Assembly (NCBI RefSeq): GCF_013282805.1 | Contig: NZ_CP054038.1 | Span: 2,790,001-2,854,000 of the forward strand | Length of the DNA stretch: 64,000 nucleotides | Reading direction: 5' to 3' | Source of the DNA: Microbacterium hominis | Lineage (GTDB): Bacteria; Actinomycetota; Actinomycetes; Actinomycetales; Microbacteriaceae | In this document: positions 48,225-56,159 of the stretch, piece after piece | Layout: each line of letters begins with the position of its first letter | How positions within the stretch are numbered: the stretch's first letter is position 1 | Made by a program: the position numbers and the translations under genes | The notes under the pieces: model-generated | The model's database searches: none | What the model saw: the letters and a program-made list of their open reading frames with translations, nothing else | What the model was told of the DNA's origin: nothing

Positions 48225-49439
48225 TCAGACCCGCTCGAGCACCAGCGCCATGCCCTGGCCGCCGCCCACGCACATCGTCTCCAGGCCGTAGCGACCGCCG
48301 GTGGCGGTGAGCCCGTTGATGAGCGTCGAGGTGATGCGCGCCCCGGTCATGCCGAAGGGGTGGCCGACCGCGATGGCCCCGCCGTGCACGTTGAGTCGCT
48401 CCTCGTCGATGCCGAGTGCGCGCGCCGAGGGGATGACCTGCGCGGCGAACGCCTCGTTGATCTCGACGAGGTCGATGTCGTCGATCGACAGCCCGGCCCG
48501 TGCGAGCGCGCGCCGGGAGGCCTCGACGGGGCCCAGCCCCATGATCTCGGGCGACAGGCCGCTCACCCCGGTCGACACGATCCGGGCGAGGGGCTCGAGG
48601 CCGAGTTCGTCGACGACGCGGTCCGAGACGACCACGACGGCGGCGGCCCCGTCGTTGAGCGGGCACGCGTTGCCGGCGGTCACGGTGCCGTCGGGGCGGA
48701 AGACGGGCTCCAGTCCCGCGAGCGCATCCACCGTGGTGCCCGGCCGCGGGCCGTCGTCGGCGGCGACCCGCGTGCCGTCGTCGAGGACCACCGGGGTGAT
48801 GTCGGCCGCCCAGAACCCGGAGGCGATGGCCGCCTCGGCGCGCTGCTGCGAGCGCGCCGCGAAGGCGTCCTGCTCGGCACGGGTCACGCCGTGCCGCTGC
48901 GCGACGTTCTCGGCCGTCTGGCCCATCGCGATGTATGGGTCGGGCAGGGCTCCGCTCTCGCGCGGATCCGTCCACCCCGGCGCGCCCGCGGCGGAGCGTT
49001 CCTGCGATCGGGCGAGCGCCTCTCCGAAGAGCGGGTTCACGGCCGACGGCAGATCCGAGGCTCCCGCGGCGTAGCGGCTCACCGATTCCACGCCCGCCGA
49101 GACGAACACGTCGCCCTCGCCGGCGGCGATCGCGTGGAACGCCATGCGCGTGGTCTGCAGCGACGAGGAGCAGTACCGGTTCACGGTGACGCCGGGCACG
49201 GCATCCCATCCGAGCTGCACGGCGACGATCCGCGCGAGGTTGAACCCCTGCTCGCCGGCGGGCTGACCGCACCCCAGCATGAGGTCGTCGATGCGCGCCG
49301 GATCCAGCCCCGGCACCTTCTCGACGGCGGCGGCGACCATGCGGGCGGCGAGGTCGTCGGGGCGGATGCCGACGAGAGAGCCCTTGCGGGCGCGGCCGAT
49401 CGGCGAGCGGGCGGTGGCGACGATGTACGCCTCGGGCAT
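48225..49439 (-). CDS. Acetyl-CoA C-acyltransferase (thiolase)
   Basis: 404-residue thiolase. Nucleophilic Cys90 in VNRYCSSSLQTTRMAF; GNACPLNDGAAAVVV; NEAFAAQVIPSARALG; HGGAIAVGHPFGMTGAR (catalytic His); CVGGGQGMALVLERV with the second Cys. Cleaves 3-ketoacyl-CoA in beta-oxidation. It follows the acyl-CoA dehydrogenase gene by 162 bp, which hold a dispersed repeat and a G-rich tract, so expression may be partly separate from it. Confidence 0.95.
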   Translation of the reverse strand: MPEAYIVATARSPIGRARKGSLVGIRPDDLAARMVAAAVEKVPGLDPARIDDLMLGCGQPAGEQGFNLARIVAVQLGWDAVPGVTVNRYCSSSLQTTRMAFHAIAAGEGDVFVSAGVESVSRYAAGASDLPSAVNPLFGEALARSQERSAAGAPGWTDPRESGALPDPYIAMGQTAENVAQRHGVTRAEQDAFAARSQQRAEAAIASGFWAADITPVVLDDGTRVAADDGPRPGTTVDALAGLEPVFRPDGTVTAGNACPLNDGAAAVVVVSDRVVDELGLEPLARIVSTGVSGLSPEIMGLGPVEASRRALARAGLSIDDIDLVEINEAFAAQVIPSARALGIDEERLNVHGGAIAVGHPFGMTGARITSTLINGLTATGGRYGLETMCVGGGQGMALVLERV

Positions 49440-49461
49440 GACGTCCTCCTTGACGTGGTCT

Positions 49462-49517
49462 GCTGCTCCGCTGTCGCGTTCGGCGCGACAGGCGACCGAT
49501 TGCGACAGCGGAGCAGC
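49462..49517. repeat. CCGCTGTCGCAAT-type palindromic repeat, copy B
   Basis: GCTGCTCCGCTGTCGC (49462-49477) pairs perfectly with GCGACAGCGGAGCAGC (49502-49517): 16-bp stem, 24-base loop, including ATTGCGACAGCGG as in copy D. Confidence 0.85.
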
Positions 49518-49519
49518 GA

Positions 49520-49590
49520 GGGATGGGTGCGGGGCGGGGGCGGTGGGGGGTGGGGGCGGGTGGGATGGGTGCGGGGCGGGTGGGGTGGGT
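49520..49590 (+). repeat. G-run tract with quadruplex potential
   Basis: About 70 bases with at least a dozen runs of three to six G separated by one to three bases on the plus strand, in the spacer of a minus-strand operon. Satisfies the G3+N1-7 quadruplex rule many times over. The transcript would carry the C-rich strand. Confidence 0.75.
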
Positions 49591-49601
49591 GGAGTCGCGG
49601 G

Positions 49602-50870
49602 TCAGACGAACGCGGCGATGCCGGTGATCGCGCGGCCGACGATGAGGGAGTTCATCTCGAATGTGCCCTCGAAGGTGTAGACGGCCTCGGCGTCGGCGAA
49701 GTAGCGCGCGACGCTGGAGCCGGCGGGGAGGTCGGCGTCGAGCTGGTCCTGACTGCCGAGCTGGATGCCGTTGCCTCCCGTGATCTCGCGGCAGAGTGCG
49801 ACGGTCTCGCGCATGCGAGCGCTGACGAAGGCCTTCGCCATCGCCGAGTGGTGGTCGCGCTGGATCCCCTCGTCCTGCATCTGCGAGACGCGCACGCACA
49901 GGGCGATGGATGCGGTGATGTTCGAGAGGGCGGTCGCGAGCTTCTGCTGCACGAGCTGATACGCCGCGATCGGCTTGCCGAACTGCACGCGCGCTTTCGC
50001 GTAGGCCAGCGCCGCGTCGTACGCGCCGACGGCCACCCCGAGCGCCTGCCAGGCGACGTCGGCGCGCGTGAGGCGCAGCACGACGGCGACGTCGCGGAAG
50101 CCGTCGATGTGCGGCAGCCGATCGCTCTCGGGCACCACGAGCCCGTCCATCACGATGTCGGCGTTCTCGACGGCCCGCAGCGATTGCTTGCGCTCGATCT
50201 TCGTGGCCGAGAACCCGACCGCGGGCGTGCGCACGAGGAAGCCTTTGACCTGGTCATCGGCGACGTCGCGCGCCCAGATCACCACGAGGTCGGCGAACGC
50301 CCCGTTCCCGATCCACCGCTTGGCGCCGTTGAGCACCCACTCGTGGGTGCCGTCGGCGCGGGTGCGGCGCTCGGCGGTGGTCTCGAGGCCGCGGGCGGTG
50401 TCGGAGCCGTGGCCGGGCTCGGTGAGCCCGAACGCGGCGACCAGCTCGCCGCGGGCGAGGCGCGGCAGCCAGTGCGCCTTCTGCTCGGCCGATCCGCCGA
50501 CGGCGATCGAGGTCATCGCGAGGCCCGAGTGCACGCCGATGAAGGTGGCCGTCGAGGGGTCGCAGCGCGAGATCTCGAGGGCCACCCAGCCGCGGAACAC
50601 GTTCGAGTTCTCGAACTGCCGGGTCTCCGGGAACGCGTTGCCGTAGAGACCCAGCTCCGCGATGCGGGGAACGAGGTGCCGCGGGCTCTCGGCGCGCTCC
50701 CAGTGGTCGTCGGCGAACGGCCGCACCTCGGTGTCGAGGAAGTGCCGGATCTCGCGCAGCGCGCACTGCTCGCGCTCGGTGAGCAGGCTCTGGAACGCGT
50801 AGAAGTCGGCCTCCAGGAGGTCCGCGGGCAGAGTGCTCGGCGCGGGGGCGGTGGGGAGGGTGAACGTCAT
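49602..50870 (-). CDS. Acyl-CoA dehydrogenase, glutaryl-CoA dehydrogenase-like
   Basis: 422-residue flavoprotein. FAD/substrate motifs GELVAAFGLTEPGHGSDTARG, WVLNGAKRWIGNGAFADLVVIWAR, and the C-terminal YTFEGTFEMNSLIVGRAITGIAAFV, where EGT holds the catalytic Glu position of the glutaryl-CoA dehydrogenase group. It oxidises an acyl-CoA to the enoyl-CoA, passing electrons to ETF. Divergent from a QsdR-like regulator gene whose spacer carries inverted repeats; likely controlled by that regulator. Confidence 0.92.
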   Translation of the reverse strand: MTFTLPTAPAPSTLPADLLEADFYAFQSLLTEREQCALREIRHFLDTEVRPFADDHWERAESPRHLVPRIAELGLYGNAFPETRQFENSNVFRGWVALEISRCDPSTATFIGVHSGLAMTSIAVGGSAEQKAHWLPRLARGELVAAFGLTEPGHGSDTARGLETTAERRTRADGTHEWVLNGAKRWIGNGAFADLVVIWARDVADDQVKGFLVRTPAVGFSATKIERKQSLRAVENADIVMDGLVVPESDRLPHIDGFRDVAVVLRLTRADVAWQALGVAVGAYDAALAYAKARVQFGKPIAAYQLVQQKLATALSNITASIALCVRVSQMQDEGIQRDHHSAMAKAFVSARMRETVALCREITGGNGIQLGSQDQLDADLPAGSSVARYFADAEAVYTFEGTFEMNSLIVGRAITGIAAFV

Positions 50871-50904
50871 CGTCTTCTCCGATCATCGGTTCGGTCAGGT
50901 CAGT

Positions 50905-50952
50905 ATGCAACACTTTCCCACATGTTGCACAACGTTTCCGGATTCGTTGCAT
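50905..50952. promoter_or_regulatory. Operator cluster between acyl-CoA dehydrogenase and TetR genes
   Basis: TGCAACA (50906-50912) and TGTTGCA (50923-50929) form one inverted repeat; CAACG (50930-50934) and CGTTG (50945-50949) a second; ATGCAAC at 50905 and GTTGCAT at 50946-50952 bracket both. A TAGAGT hexamer at 50972-50977 six bases before the regulator ATG and a TTGCAT at 50947-50952 could be its promoter. Likely site of autoregulation. Confidence 0.6.
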
Positions 50953-50983
50953 GGTCAGGCACCCCGAAGGGTAGAGTCAGGCC

Positions 50984-51628
50984 ATGAGCACGCTCACCGC
51001 CGCTGCCACCATCGCCTCCGTCGGGGTGGAGGCCGCGCCGTCGTGGCTCTCGGCGCGGCTCGCCGACGGCACCCACGCCGACGCGCAGCGCGCGTTCGAC
51101 GCCGCGCGCGCGCTGTTCATCGACGGCCGCCGCATCGACATGAGCGCCCTCGCCGCCTCCCTCGGCGTCGACCGCACGTCGCTGTTCCGCTGGGTCGGCA
51201 ATCGCGACGCCCTCCTCAGCGAGGTGCTGTGGTCGCTGGCCATCCCCACCCTCGTGAGCGCCGAGCACGCGTGCGACGGCCGTGCCGGCGGCGAGCGCAT
51301 CGCCGGGATCCTCACCCACTTCGTCGACGACCTGAACACGGCGGAGTACTTCCGCTCATTCCTGCGCCGGGAGCCCGCCCGCGCGCTGCGCCTGCTCACC
51401 ACGAAGGAGAGCCCGATCCAGCGTCGCTACGTCGCCACGGCCGACTGGCTCGTGCGCCGCGATCTCGGCGCCGAACCCCTGGGCGGGGCCATCGACCCGG
51501 CCGGCCTCGCGTATCTGCTCGTGCGGGTGTCGGAATCGTTCACCTACGCCGACCTCATCTCGGGCGACACGCCGAGCGCGGCACGGGCCCGCACCGCGTT
51601 CCGCCTGCTGCTGCGGGTGGACGGCTGA
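50984..51628 (+). CDS. TetR-superfamily regulator, QsdR-like
   Basis: 214-residue regulator. The DNA-binding part (FDAARALFIDGRRIDMSALAASLGVDRTSLFRWVGNRDALLSEVLWSL) and the C-terminal YVATADWLVRRDLGAEPLGGAIDPAGLAYLLVRVSESFTYADLISGD segment resemble QsdR-type regulators. Probably represses itself and the divergent acyl-CoA dehydrogenase-thiolase operon until an acyl-CoA binds. The message looks leaderless. Its stop overlaps the thioesterase start (TGATG). Confidence 0.85.
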   Translation: MSTLTAAATIASVGVEAAPSWLSARLADGTHADAQRAFDAARALFIDGRRIDMSALAASLGVDRTSLFRWVGNRDALLSEVLWSLAIPTLVSAEHACDGRAGGERIAGILTHFVDDLNTAEYFRSFLRREPARALRLLTTKESPIQRRYVATADWLVRRDLGAEPLGGAIDPAGLAYLLVRVSESFTYADLISGDTPSAARARTAFRLLLRVDG

Positions 51629-52071
51629 TGGCCGCCCATCTCGCGCGCCGCCCCTTCGCGACGCGCTGGAACGACAACGACCAGTACGGGCACGTCAACA
51701 ACACGGTCTACTACGCCGCGATGGACACCGCGGTGAACGCCTTCATGATCGCCGAGGGCGGGCTCGACCCGCAGGGAGAGGCGATCGCCCTGTGCGCGGC
51801 GTCGTCGTGCGAGTTCCACGCGTCCGCGTCGTTCCCCGAGCCGCTCGAGGTCGGCATCGGCGTCGAGCGCGCAGGCCGCACCAGCATCACGTGGGCCCTC
51901 GAGATCCTGCGACCCGGCGACGACGCGCCGATCGCGACGGGCCGCTTCGTGCACGTCTTCGTGGATGCCGCAACCCGGCGCCCGACGCCGATTCCGGCAT
52001 CCATCCGCGCCGCCCTGGGGTCGGCCGCGGCGCCGGCCGAGCAGCCCGCCGCCCGACCCGCCGAGGACTGA
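51628..52071 (+). CDS. Acyl-CoA thioesterase, 4HBT hot-dog family
   Basis: 147-residue thioesterase; RRPFATRWNDNDQYGHVNNTVYYAAMDTAVNAFM is the 4-hydroxybenzoyl-CoA-thioesterase-type signature with the catalytic Asp in NDNDQYGHVNN. It hydrolyses an acyl-CoA, perhaps to recycle CoA. The last 20 residues are a Pro/Ala tail. Coupled to the QsdR-like regulator through a TGATG overlap. Confidence 0.9.
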   Translation: MAAHLARRPFATRWNDNDQYGHVNNTVYYAAMDTAVNAFMIAEGGLDPQGEAIALCAASSCEFHASASFPEPLEVGIGVERAGRTSITWALEILRPGDDAPIATGRFVHVFVDAATRRPTPIPASIRAALGSAAAPAEQPAARPAED

Positions 52072-52102
52072 ACCCCCGCCCCCGGAAAGAGCAGGCGCGG
52101 CC

Positions 52103-52130
52103 TTGCGACAAACCGACCAGGCGGTATGCT
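52103..52130 (+). promoter_or_regulatory. Promoter with TetR-type operator, site 2 of 3
   Basis: AAACCGACCAGGCGGTAT at 52110-52127 lies between TTGCGA (52103-52108) and TATGCT (52125-52130), a -35/-10 pair 16 bp apart. It precedes the kinase-dehydrogenase-ligase operon by about 45 bp. Differs from site 1 (other strand) in one base. Confidence 0.75.
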
Positions 52131-52171
52131 TGAGGGGCTGCCACCGGAGGCAGGGAGAAGGCGAGTCGCTG

Positions 52172-53206
52172 ATGACCGATGTTCCAGGCCTGGATGCCGC
52201 GGGGCTGACCGCGTGGCTGACGCGCGCACACCCCTCGCTCGCCGACCGGCCGCTCACGGCATCCGTCATCGCCGGTGGCCGCAGCAACCTCACGTACGCC
52301 GTCGACGGAGCCACGGTCCCCCTGGTCGTGCGGCGTCCGCCGCTCGGGCACGTTCTCTCCAGCGCCCACGACATGCGCCGCGAGCACCGCGTGATCTCCG
52401 CCCTCGCACCCACGCCCGTGCCGGTGCCGGTCGCGATCGACGTCGTCGACGACGAGGCCGCCGCCGAGGTCACCGGGACCGTGTTCTTCGTGATGGAGCG
52501 GGCGCCGGGCAGCGTGCTGGCCCACGCCTCCCAGAACGCCGCGTACTCCCCCGCAGCGCTGCGCCGGCTCAGCCTGCAGCTCGTCCGCCACCTGGCCGAC
52601 CTCCACGCGGTGGATCCGGATGCCGTGGGCCTGGCCGACTTCGGCCGTCCCGACGGCTACCTCACCCGGCAGCTGTCGACGTGGCGGCGGCAGCTCGACG
52701 CGTCGCGGTCCCGCGAGACGCCCACCCTCGACGCCCTCGCCGGCACGCTCGACGCCGACATCCCCGTCTCGGCCCGCACCGCGATCGTGCACGGCGACTA
52801 CCGTCTCGACAACGCGCTGGTCTCCGGCACCCCCGACGACCCGCTGATCTCCGCGATCCTCGACTGGGAGATGGCGACGCTCGGCGACCCGCTCGTGGAT
52901 CTCGGCATCTTCGCCCTGTACTGGGACATCGCCGCGCTCGGCGAGGCGGGCGGCGCCGTGCCGAGCGCGGTCGACCCGGATGCCGGCTACCCGTCGTTCG
53001 ACGAGCTCGTCGACGCCTACGCGCAGCGCGCCGGGATCTCGGTGCCCGACCTCCGCTGGTACCGCGCGTTCGCCGCGTTCAAGCTGGCCGTCATCCTCGA
53101 GGGCATCCACTACCGCTTCCGCGCCGGAGACACCGTCGGGGCGGGATTCGACCGGATGGGCGCCCTCGTCGAACCGCTCGCCCGACGAGGAATGGAGGTG
53201 CGCTGA
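52172..53206 (+). CDS. APH-fold kinase, candidate 4-hydroxyacyl-CoA kinase
   Basis: 344-residue aminoglycoside-phosphotransferase-fold protein. ATP-binding lobe: SVIAGGRSNLTYAVDGATVPLVVRRPPLGH; catalytic loop IVHGDYRLDNALV; metal-binding ILDWEMATLGDPLVDLG. It is not a resistance enzyme by context: its stop overlaps an acyl-CoA dehydrogenase start and a ligase follows. The same pairing occurs in animal ACAD10/ACAD11 and in the Pseudomonas levulinate genes lvaA/lvaC, where the kinase phosphorylates a 4-hydroxyacyl-CoA and the dehydrogenase-like partner removes the phosphate. That role is inferred. No LvaB-like small partner gene is seen nearby. Confidence 0.82.
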   Translation: MTDVPGLDAAGLTAWLTRAHPSLADRPLTASVIAGGRSNLTYAVDGATVPLVVRRPPLGHVLSSAHDMRREHRVISALAPTPVPVPVAIDVVDDEAAAEVTGTVFFVMERAPGSVLAHASQNAAYSPAALRRLSLQLVRHLADLHAVDPDAVGLADFGRPDGYLTRQLSTWRRQLDASRSRETPTLDALAGTLDADIPVSARTAIVHGDYRLDNALVSGTPDDPLISAILDWEMATLGDPLVDLGIFALYWDIAALGEAGGAVPSAVDPDAGYPSFDELVDAYAQRAGISVPDLRWYRAFAAFKLAVILEGIHYRFRAGDTVGAGFDRMGALVEPLARRGMEVR

Positions 53207-54420
53207 TGGACTTCGCACACGATGAGACCACGCGCGAGCTGAGCGAGCGTCTGCGCGCCTTCGTGCACGAGCACGCGATCCCCGCCGAGCAGGTGCTCGA
53301 CGCACAGCTGGCCGCCGAGCCCGACCGGTGGGGCGGGTTCCCCGTGGTCGCCGAGCTGCAGCAGCGCGCCCGCGCCGAGGGACTGTGGAACCTGTTCCTT
53401 CCCGGCGACCCCGCCGAGACGGGCGCGGCGGGGCTCACCAATCTGCAGTACGCGCCGCTGGCCGAGATCACCGGCTGGAGCCCGCGCCTGGCGCCGCCCG
53501 CCGTCAACTGCGCCGCCCCCGACACCGGGAACATGGAGGTGCTGAACGAGTTCGGCACCCCTGCCCAGAAGGAACGCTGGCTCGAGCCGCTGCTGCGGGC
53601 CGAGATCCGCTCGTCGTTCTGCATGACCGAGCCCGACGTCGCATCCTCAGATGCCACCAACATCGGCACCCGCATCCGCCGCGAGGGCGACGAGTACGTC
53701 ATCACCGGACGCAAGTGGTGGTCCACCGGCGCGATGAACCCCGACGCCGCGATCTTCATCGTGATGGGCAAGACCGACCCCGATGCCGAGCGCCACCGCC
53801 AGCAGTCGATGATCCTCGTGCCGCGCGACGCTCCGGGCGTCCGCGTGATCCGGCCGCTGACGGTCTTCGGCTACGACGACCGCGACCACGGCGGCCACGC
53901 CGAGATCGCCTTCGACGACGTGCGGGTGCCGGCGTCGCACCTGATCGCCGGCGAGGGCGACGGCTTCGCGATCGCGCAGGCGCGCCTCGGCCCCGGCCGC
54001 ATCCACCACTGCATGCGCGCCCTCGGCATGGGCGAGCGCGCGCTGTCGCTCGTGCGGGAGCGCGCATCGGCGCGCCACGCCTTCGGGCGCACCCTGGCCG
54101 AGCAGGGCGTCGTGCGCGAATGGGCGGCCGAGGCCCGCATCCAGCTCGAAGCCCTGCGCCTGCTGGTGCTGAAGACGGCATGGCTCATGGACACCGTCGG
54201 CAACCGCCGCGCGATGACCGAGATCCAGGCGATCAAGATCGCCGTCCCGCGCGCGGTGCAGCAGATCATCGACCGCGCGATCCAGGTGCACGGCGGCGCC
54301 GGTGTCTCCGGTGATACGCCCCTGGCCGAGCTGTACGCCGGCATCCGGTCGCTGCGCATCGCCGACGGGCCCGACGAGGTCCACCTCTCCAGCCTCGGAC
54401 GCGCCGAACTGCGCGTCTGA
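53206..54420 (+). CDS. Acyl-CoA dehydrogenase paired with the APH-fold kinase
   Basis: 404-residue acyl-CoA dehydrogenase-fold protein. FAD motifs SSFCMTEPDVASSDATNIGTRI, YVITGRKWWSTGAMNPDAAIFIVMGKTD; C-terminal QIIDRAIQVHGGAGVSGDTPLAELYAGIRSLRIADGPDEVH. The RKWWSTGAM and pairing with the kinase are typical of the ACAD10/11 and LvaC group, which acts on 4-phospho-acyl-CoA to make an enoyl-CoA. Start overlaps the kinase stop (TGATG), so the two proteins are probably made in equal amounts. Confidence 0.9.
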   Translation: MDFAHDETTRELSERLRAFVHEHAIPAEQVLDAQLAAEPDRWGGFPVVAELQQRARAEGLWNLFLPGDPAETGAAGLTNLQYAPLAEITGWSPRLAPPAVNCAAPDTGNMEVLNEFGTPAQKERWLEPLLRAEIRSSFCMTEPDVASSDATNIGTRIRREGDEYVITGRKWWSTGAMNPDAAIFIVMGKTDPDAERHRQQSMILVPRDAPGVRVIRPLTVFGYDDRDHGGHAEIAFDDVRVPASHLIAGEGDGFAIAQARLGPGRIHHCMRALGMGERALSLVRERASARHAFGRTLAEQGVVREWAAEARIQLEALRLLVLKTAWLMDTVGNRRAMTEIQAIKIAVPRAVQQIIDRAIQVHGGAGVSGDTPLAELYAGIRSLRIADGPDEVHLSSLGRAELRV

Positions 54421-54483
54421 CCCGCGCCGCGTCCCGCGGCCTCCCCGCGCCGCATCCCGCGGCATCCCGAGTCGAAGGAGACC

Positions 54484-56067
54484 ATGATGCCCCACCCGCA
54501 CGACCCCGCCATCGACGGCGGCGGCTTCGCGACGCTGTCGGTCGCGAGCATCCTCGCCGAATCCGCCCGCCGACACGGCGACCGCCCCGCGCTGCACTTC
54601 GCCGGCACGACGACCACGTACCGCGAACTGTGGGACCAGGCCCGCGCCTACGCGGGCGCGCTCGCGGCGCGCGGCATCGGGCGCGGCGACCGCGTGGCGA
54701 TGCTGGTGCCGAACGTCCCCGACTTCGCCCGCGTCTACTACGCGGCCCTCGCTCTCGGCGCCGTCGTCGTGCCCGTGCACCTGCTGCTGAAGTCCGACGA
54801 GATCGCCTACGTGCTGCGCGACAGCGGCGCCGACCTCGTCGTCGTGGCCGCTCCCCTGCTGGCCGAGGCCGCCCCCGCCGCCGCGGAGGCCGGCGTGGCG
54901 CTCGTGACCGTGCTCGTGCCCGCCGACGCGGGCGCCGGCCTGCCGCGCCTGGAGGCCGAGGCGGCGGACGCGGTGCCGATCGCGCGCCATGCGCCGACCC
55001 ACCCGATCGATCCGGCGACGATCCTCTACACCAGCGGCACGACCGGCACCCCCAAGGGCGCCGTCGGCACGCACCTGTCGATCGTCGAGCAGGTGCACTG
55101 CAACCTCATCGACGGGTTCGACCTGCGCGCCGACGACGTCGTGTTCGGCGGACTGCCGCTGTTCCACACGTTCGGCCAGACCGCCGTCATGAACATCGCG
55201 TTCCGGGTCGGCGCCGCCGTGATCCTCCTGCCGCGGTTCGACGCCGATGACGCGCTCGCGCTCATGGTGGCCCACCGGGCGACCGTGTTCACCGCCGTGC
55301 CCACCATGTACGTGGGCATGCTCGAGGCCGCGCGCCGCAGCGCCGACCGTCCGCCGCTGCGCTACGCGGTCTCGGGCGGCGCGGCGCTGCCGGTGGCCGT
55401 GCTCGAGGCGTTCCGCGACGCGTTCGGCGCCGATGTGCACGAGGGCTACGGTCTCACCGAGACCGCCCCCACCGTCTCATCCAACCCCCTGTTCGAGCCG
55501 ATCCGGCCCGGCACCGTCGGGCGCCCGCTGTGGGGCGTCGAGGTGGCGATCGCCGACCCCGAGATCGACGACCGGGTCGTGCTGCTCGAGGACGCGCACG
55601 CGCTCGGCGAGATCGTCGTGCGCGGCCACAACCTCTTCAAGGGGTACCTCGGGCGTCCCGAGGCATCGGCCGATGCCGTGGTCGACGAGTGGTTCCGCAC
55701 CGGCGACCTCGGCACCTTCGCCGACGGCATCCTCTCCATCGTCGACCGCAAGAAGGACATGATCGTCCGGGCGGGCTACAACGTGTACCCCACCGAAGTC
55801 GAGGCGACGATGGCGCGCCACCCCGGCATCGCCGTCGCGGCCGTGTTCGGCGTCGACGACCCGGTGAAGGGGCAGGAGGTGCACGCCGCCGTCGTCGCGC
55901 ACGAGGGCGTCTCGCTCGACCCCGACGAGGTGATCGCCTTCACCCGCGACCGCATCGCGGCCTACAAATACCCGCGGGTCGTGCACGTCATGCCCGCTCT
56001 GCCCCTGGGCCCGAGCGGCAAGGTGCTCAAGCGCGCCCTGGTCGCGCAGCACACGCCGGTCGGCTGA
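54484..56067 (+). CDS. Acyl-CoA ligase (AMP-forming)
   Basis: 527-residue ANL-family ligase that activates a carboxylic acid with ATP and CoA. Motifs: ILYTSGTTGTPKGAVG (P-loop), GYGLTETAP, EWFRTGDLGTFADG, IVDRKKDMIVRAGYNVYPTEVE (hinge), and GPSGKVLKRAL with the catalytic Lys. Probably the entry step for the acid handled by the kinase-dehydrogenase pair, corresponding to LvaE in the levulinate route. AAGGAG lies upstream; the second ATG (54487) has better spacing and may be the true start. A UUCG-capped terminator follows. Confidence 0.92.
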   Translation: MMPHPHDPAIDGGGFATLSVASILAESARRHGDRPALHFAGTTTTYRELWDQARAYAGALAARGIGRGDRVAMLVPNVPDFARVYYAALALGAVVVPVHLLLKSDEIAYVLRDSGADLVVVAAPLLAEAAPAAAEAGVALVTVLVPADAGAGLPRLEAEAADAVPIARHAPTHPIDPATILYTSGTTGTPKGAVGTHLSIVEQVHCNLIDGFDLRADDVVFGGLPLFHTFGQTAVMNIAFRVGAAVILLPRFDADDALALMVAHRATVFTAVPTMYVGMLEAARRSADRPPLRYAVSGGAALPVAVLEAFRDAFGADVHEGYGLTETAPTVSSNPLFEPIRPGTVGRPLWGVEVAIADPEIDDRVVLLEDAHALGEIVVRGHNLFKGYLGRPEASADAVVDEWFRTGDLGTFADGILSIVDRKKDMIVRAGYNVYPTEVEATMARHPGIAVAAVFGVDDPVKGQEVHAAVVAHEGVSLDPDEVIAFTRDRIAAYKYPRVVHVMPALPLGPSGKVLKRALVAQHTPVG

Positions 56068-56113
56068 CCGACGGCCGCCGCGGTCCCGGGCATCCGGCAT
56101 CCCGCGCCAACGA

Positions 56114-56147
56114 CATCGGCCCGGCCCCTTCGGGGGCCGGGCCGATG
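56114..56147. terminator. UUCG-capped bidirectional terminator
   Basis: CATCGGCCCGGCCCC (56114-56128), TTCG loop, GGGGCCGGGCCGATG (56133-56147): a perfect 15-bp stem with the stable UUCG tetraloop between convergent ligase and transporter operons. Confidence 0.92.
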
Positions 56148-56159
56148 CGTCGGGGGGAC

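Noticed and set aside
52172..53206. Aminoglycoside resistance gene
   Set aside because: The fold matches, but the overlap with an acyl-CoA dehydrogenase gene and the ligase point to acyl-CoA metabolism.
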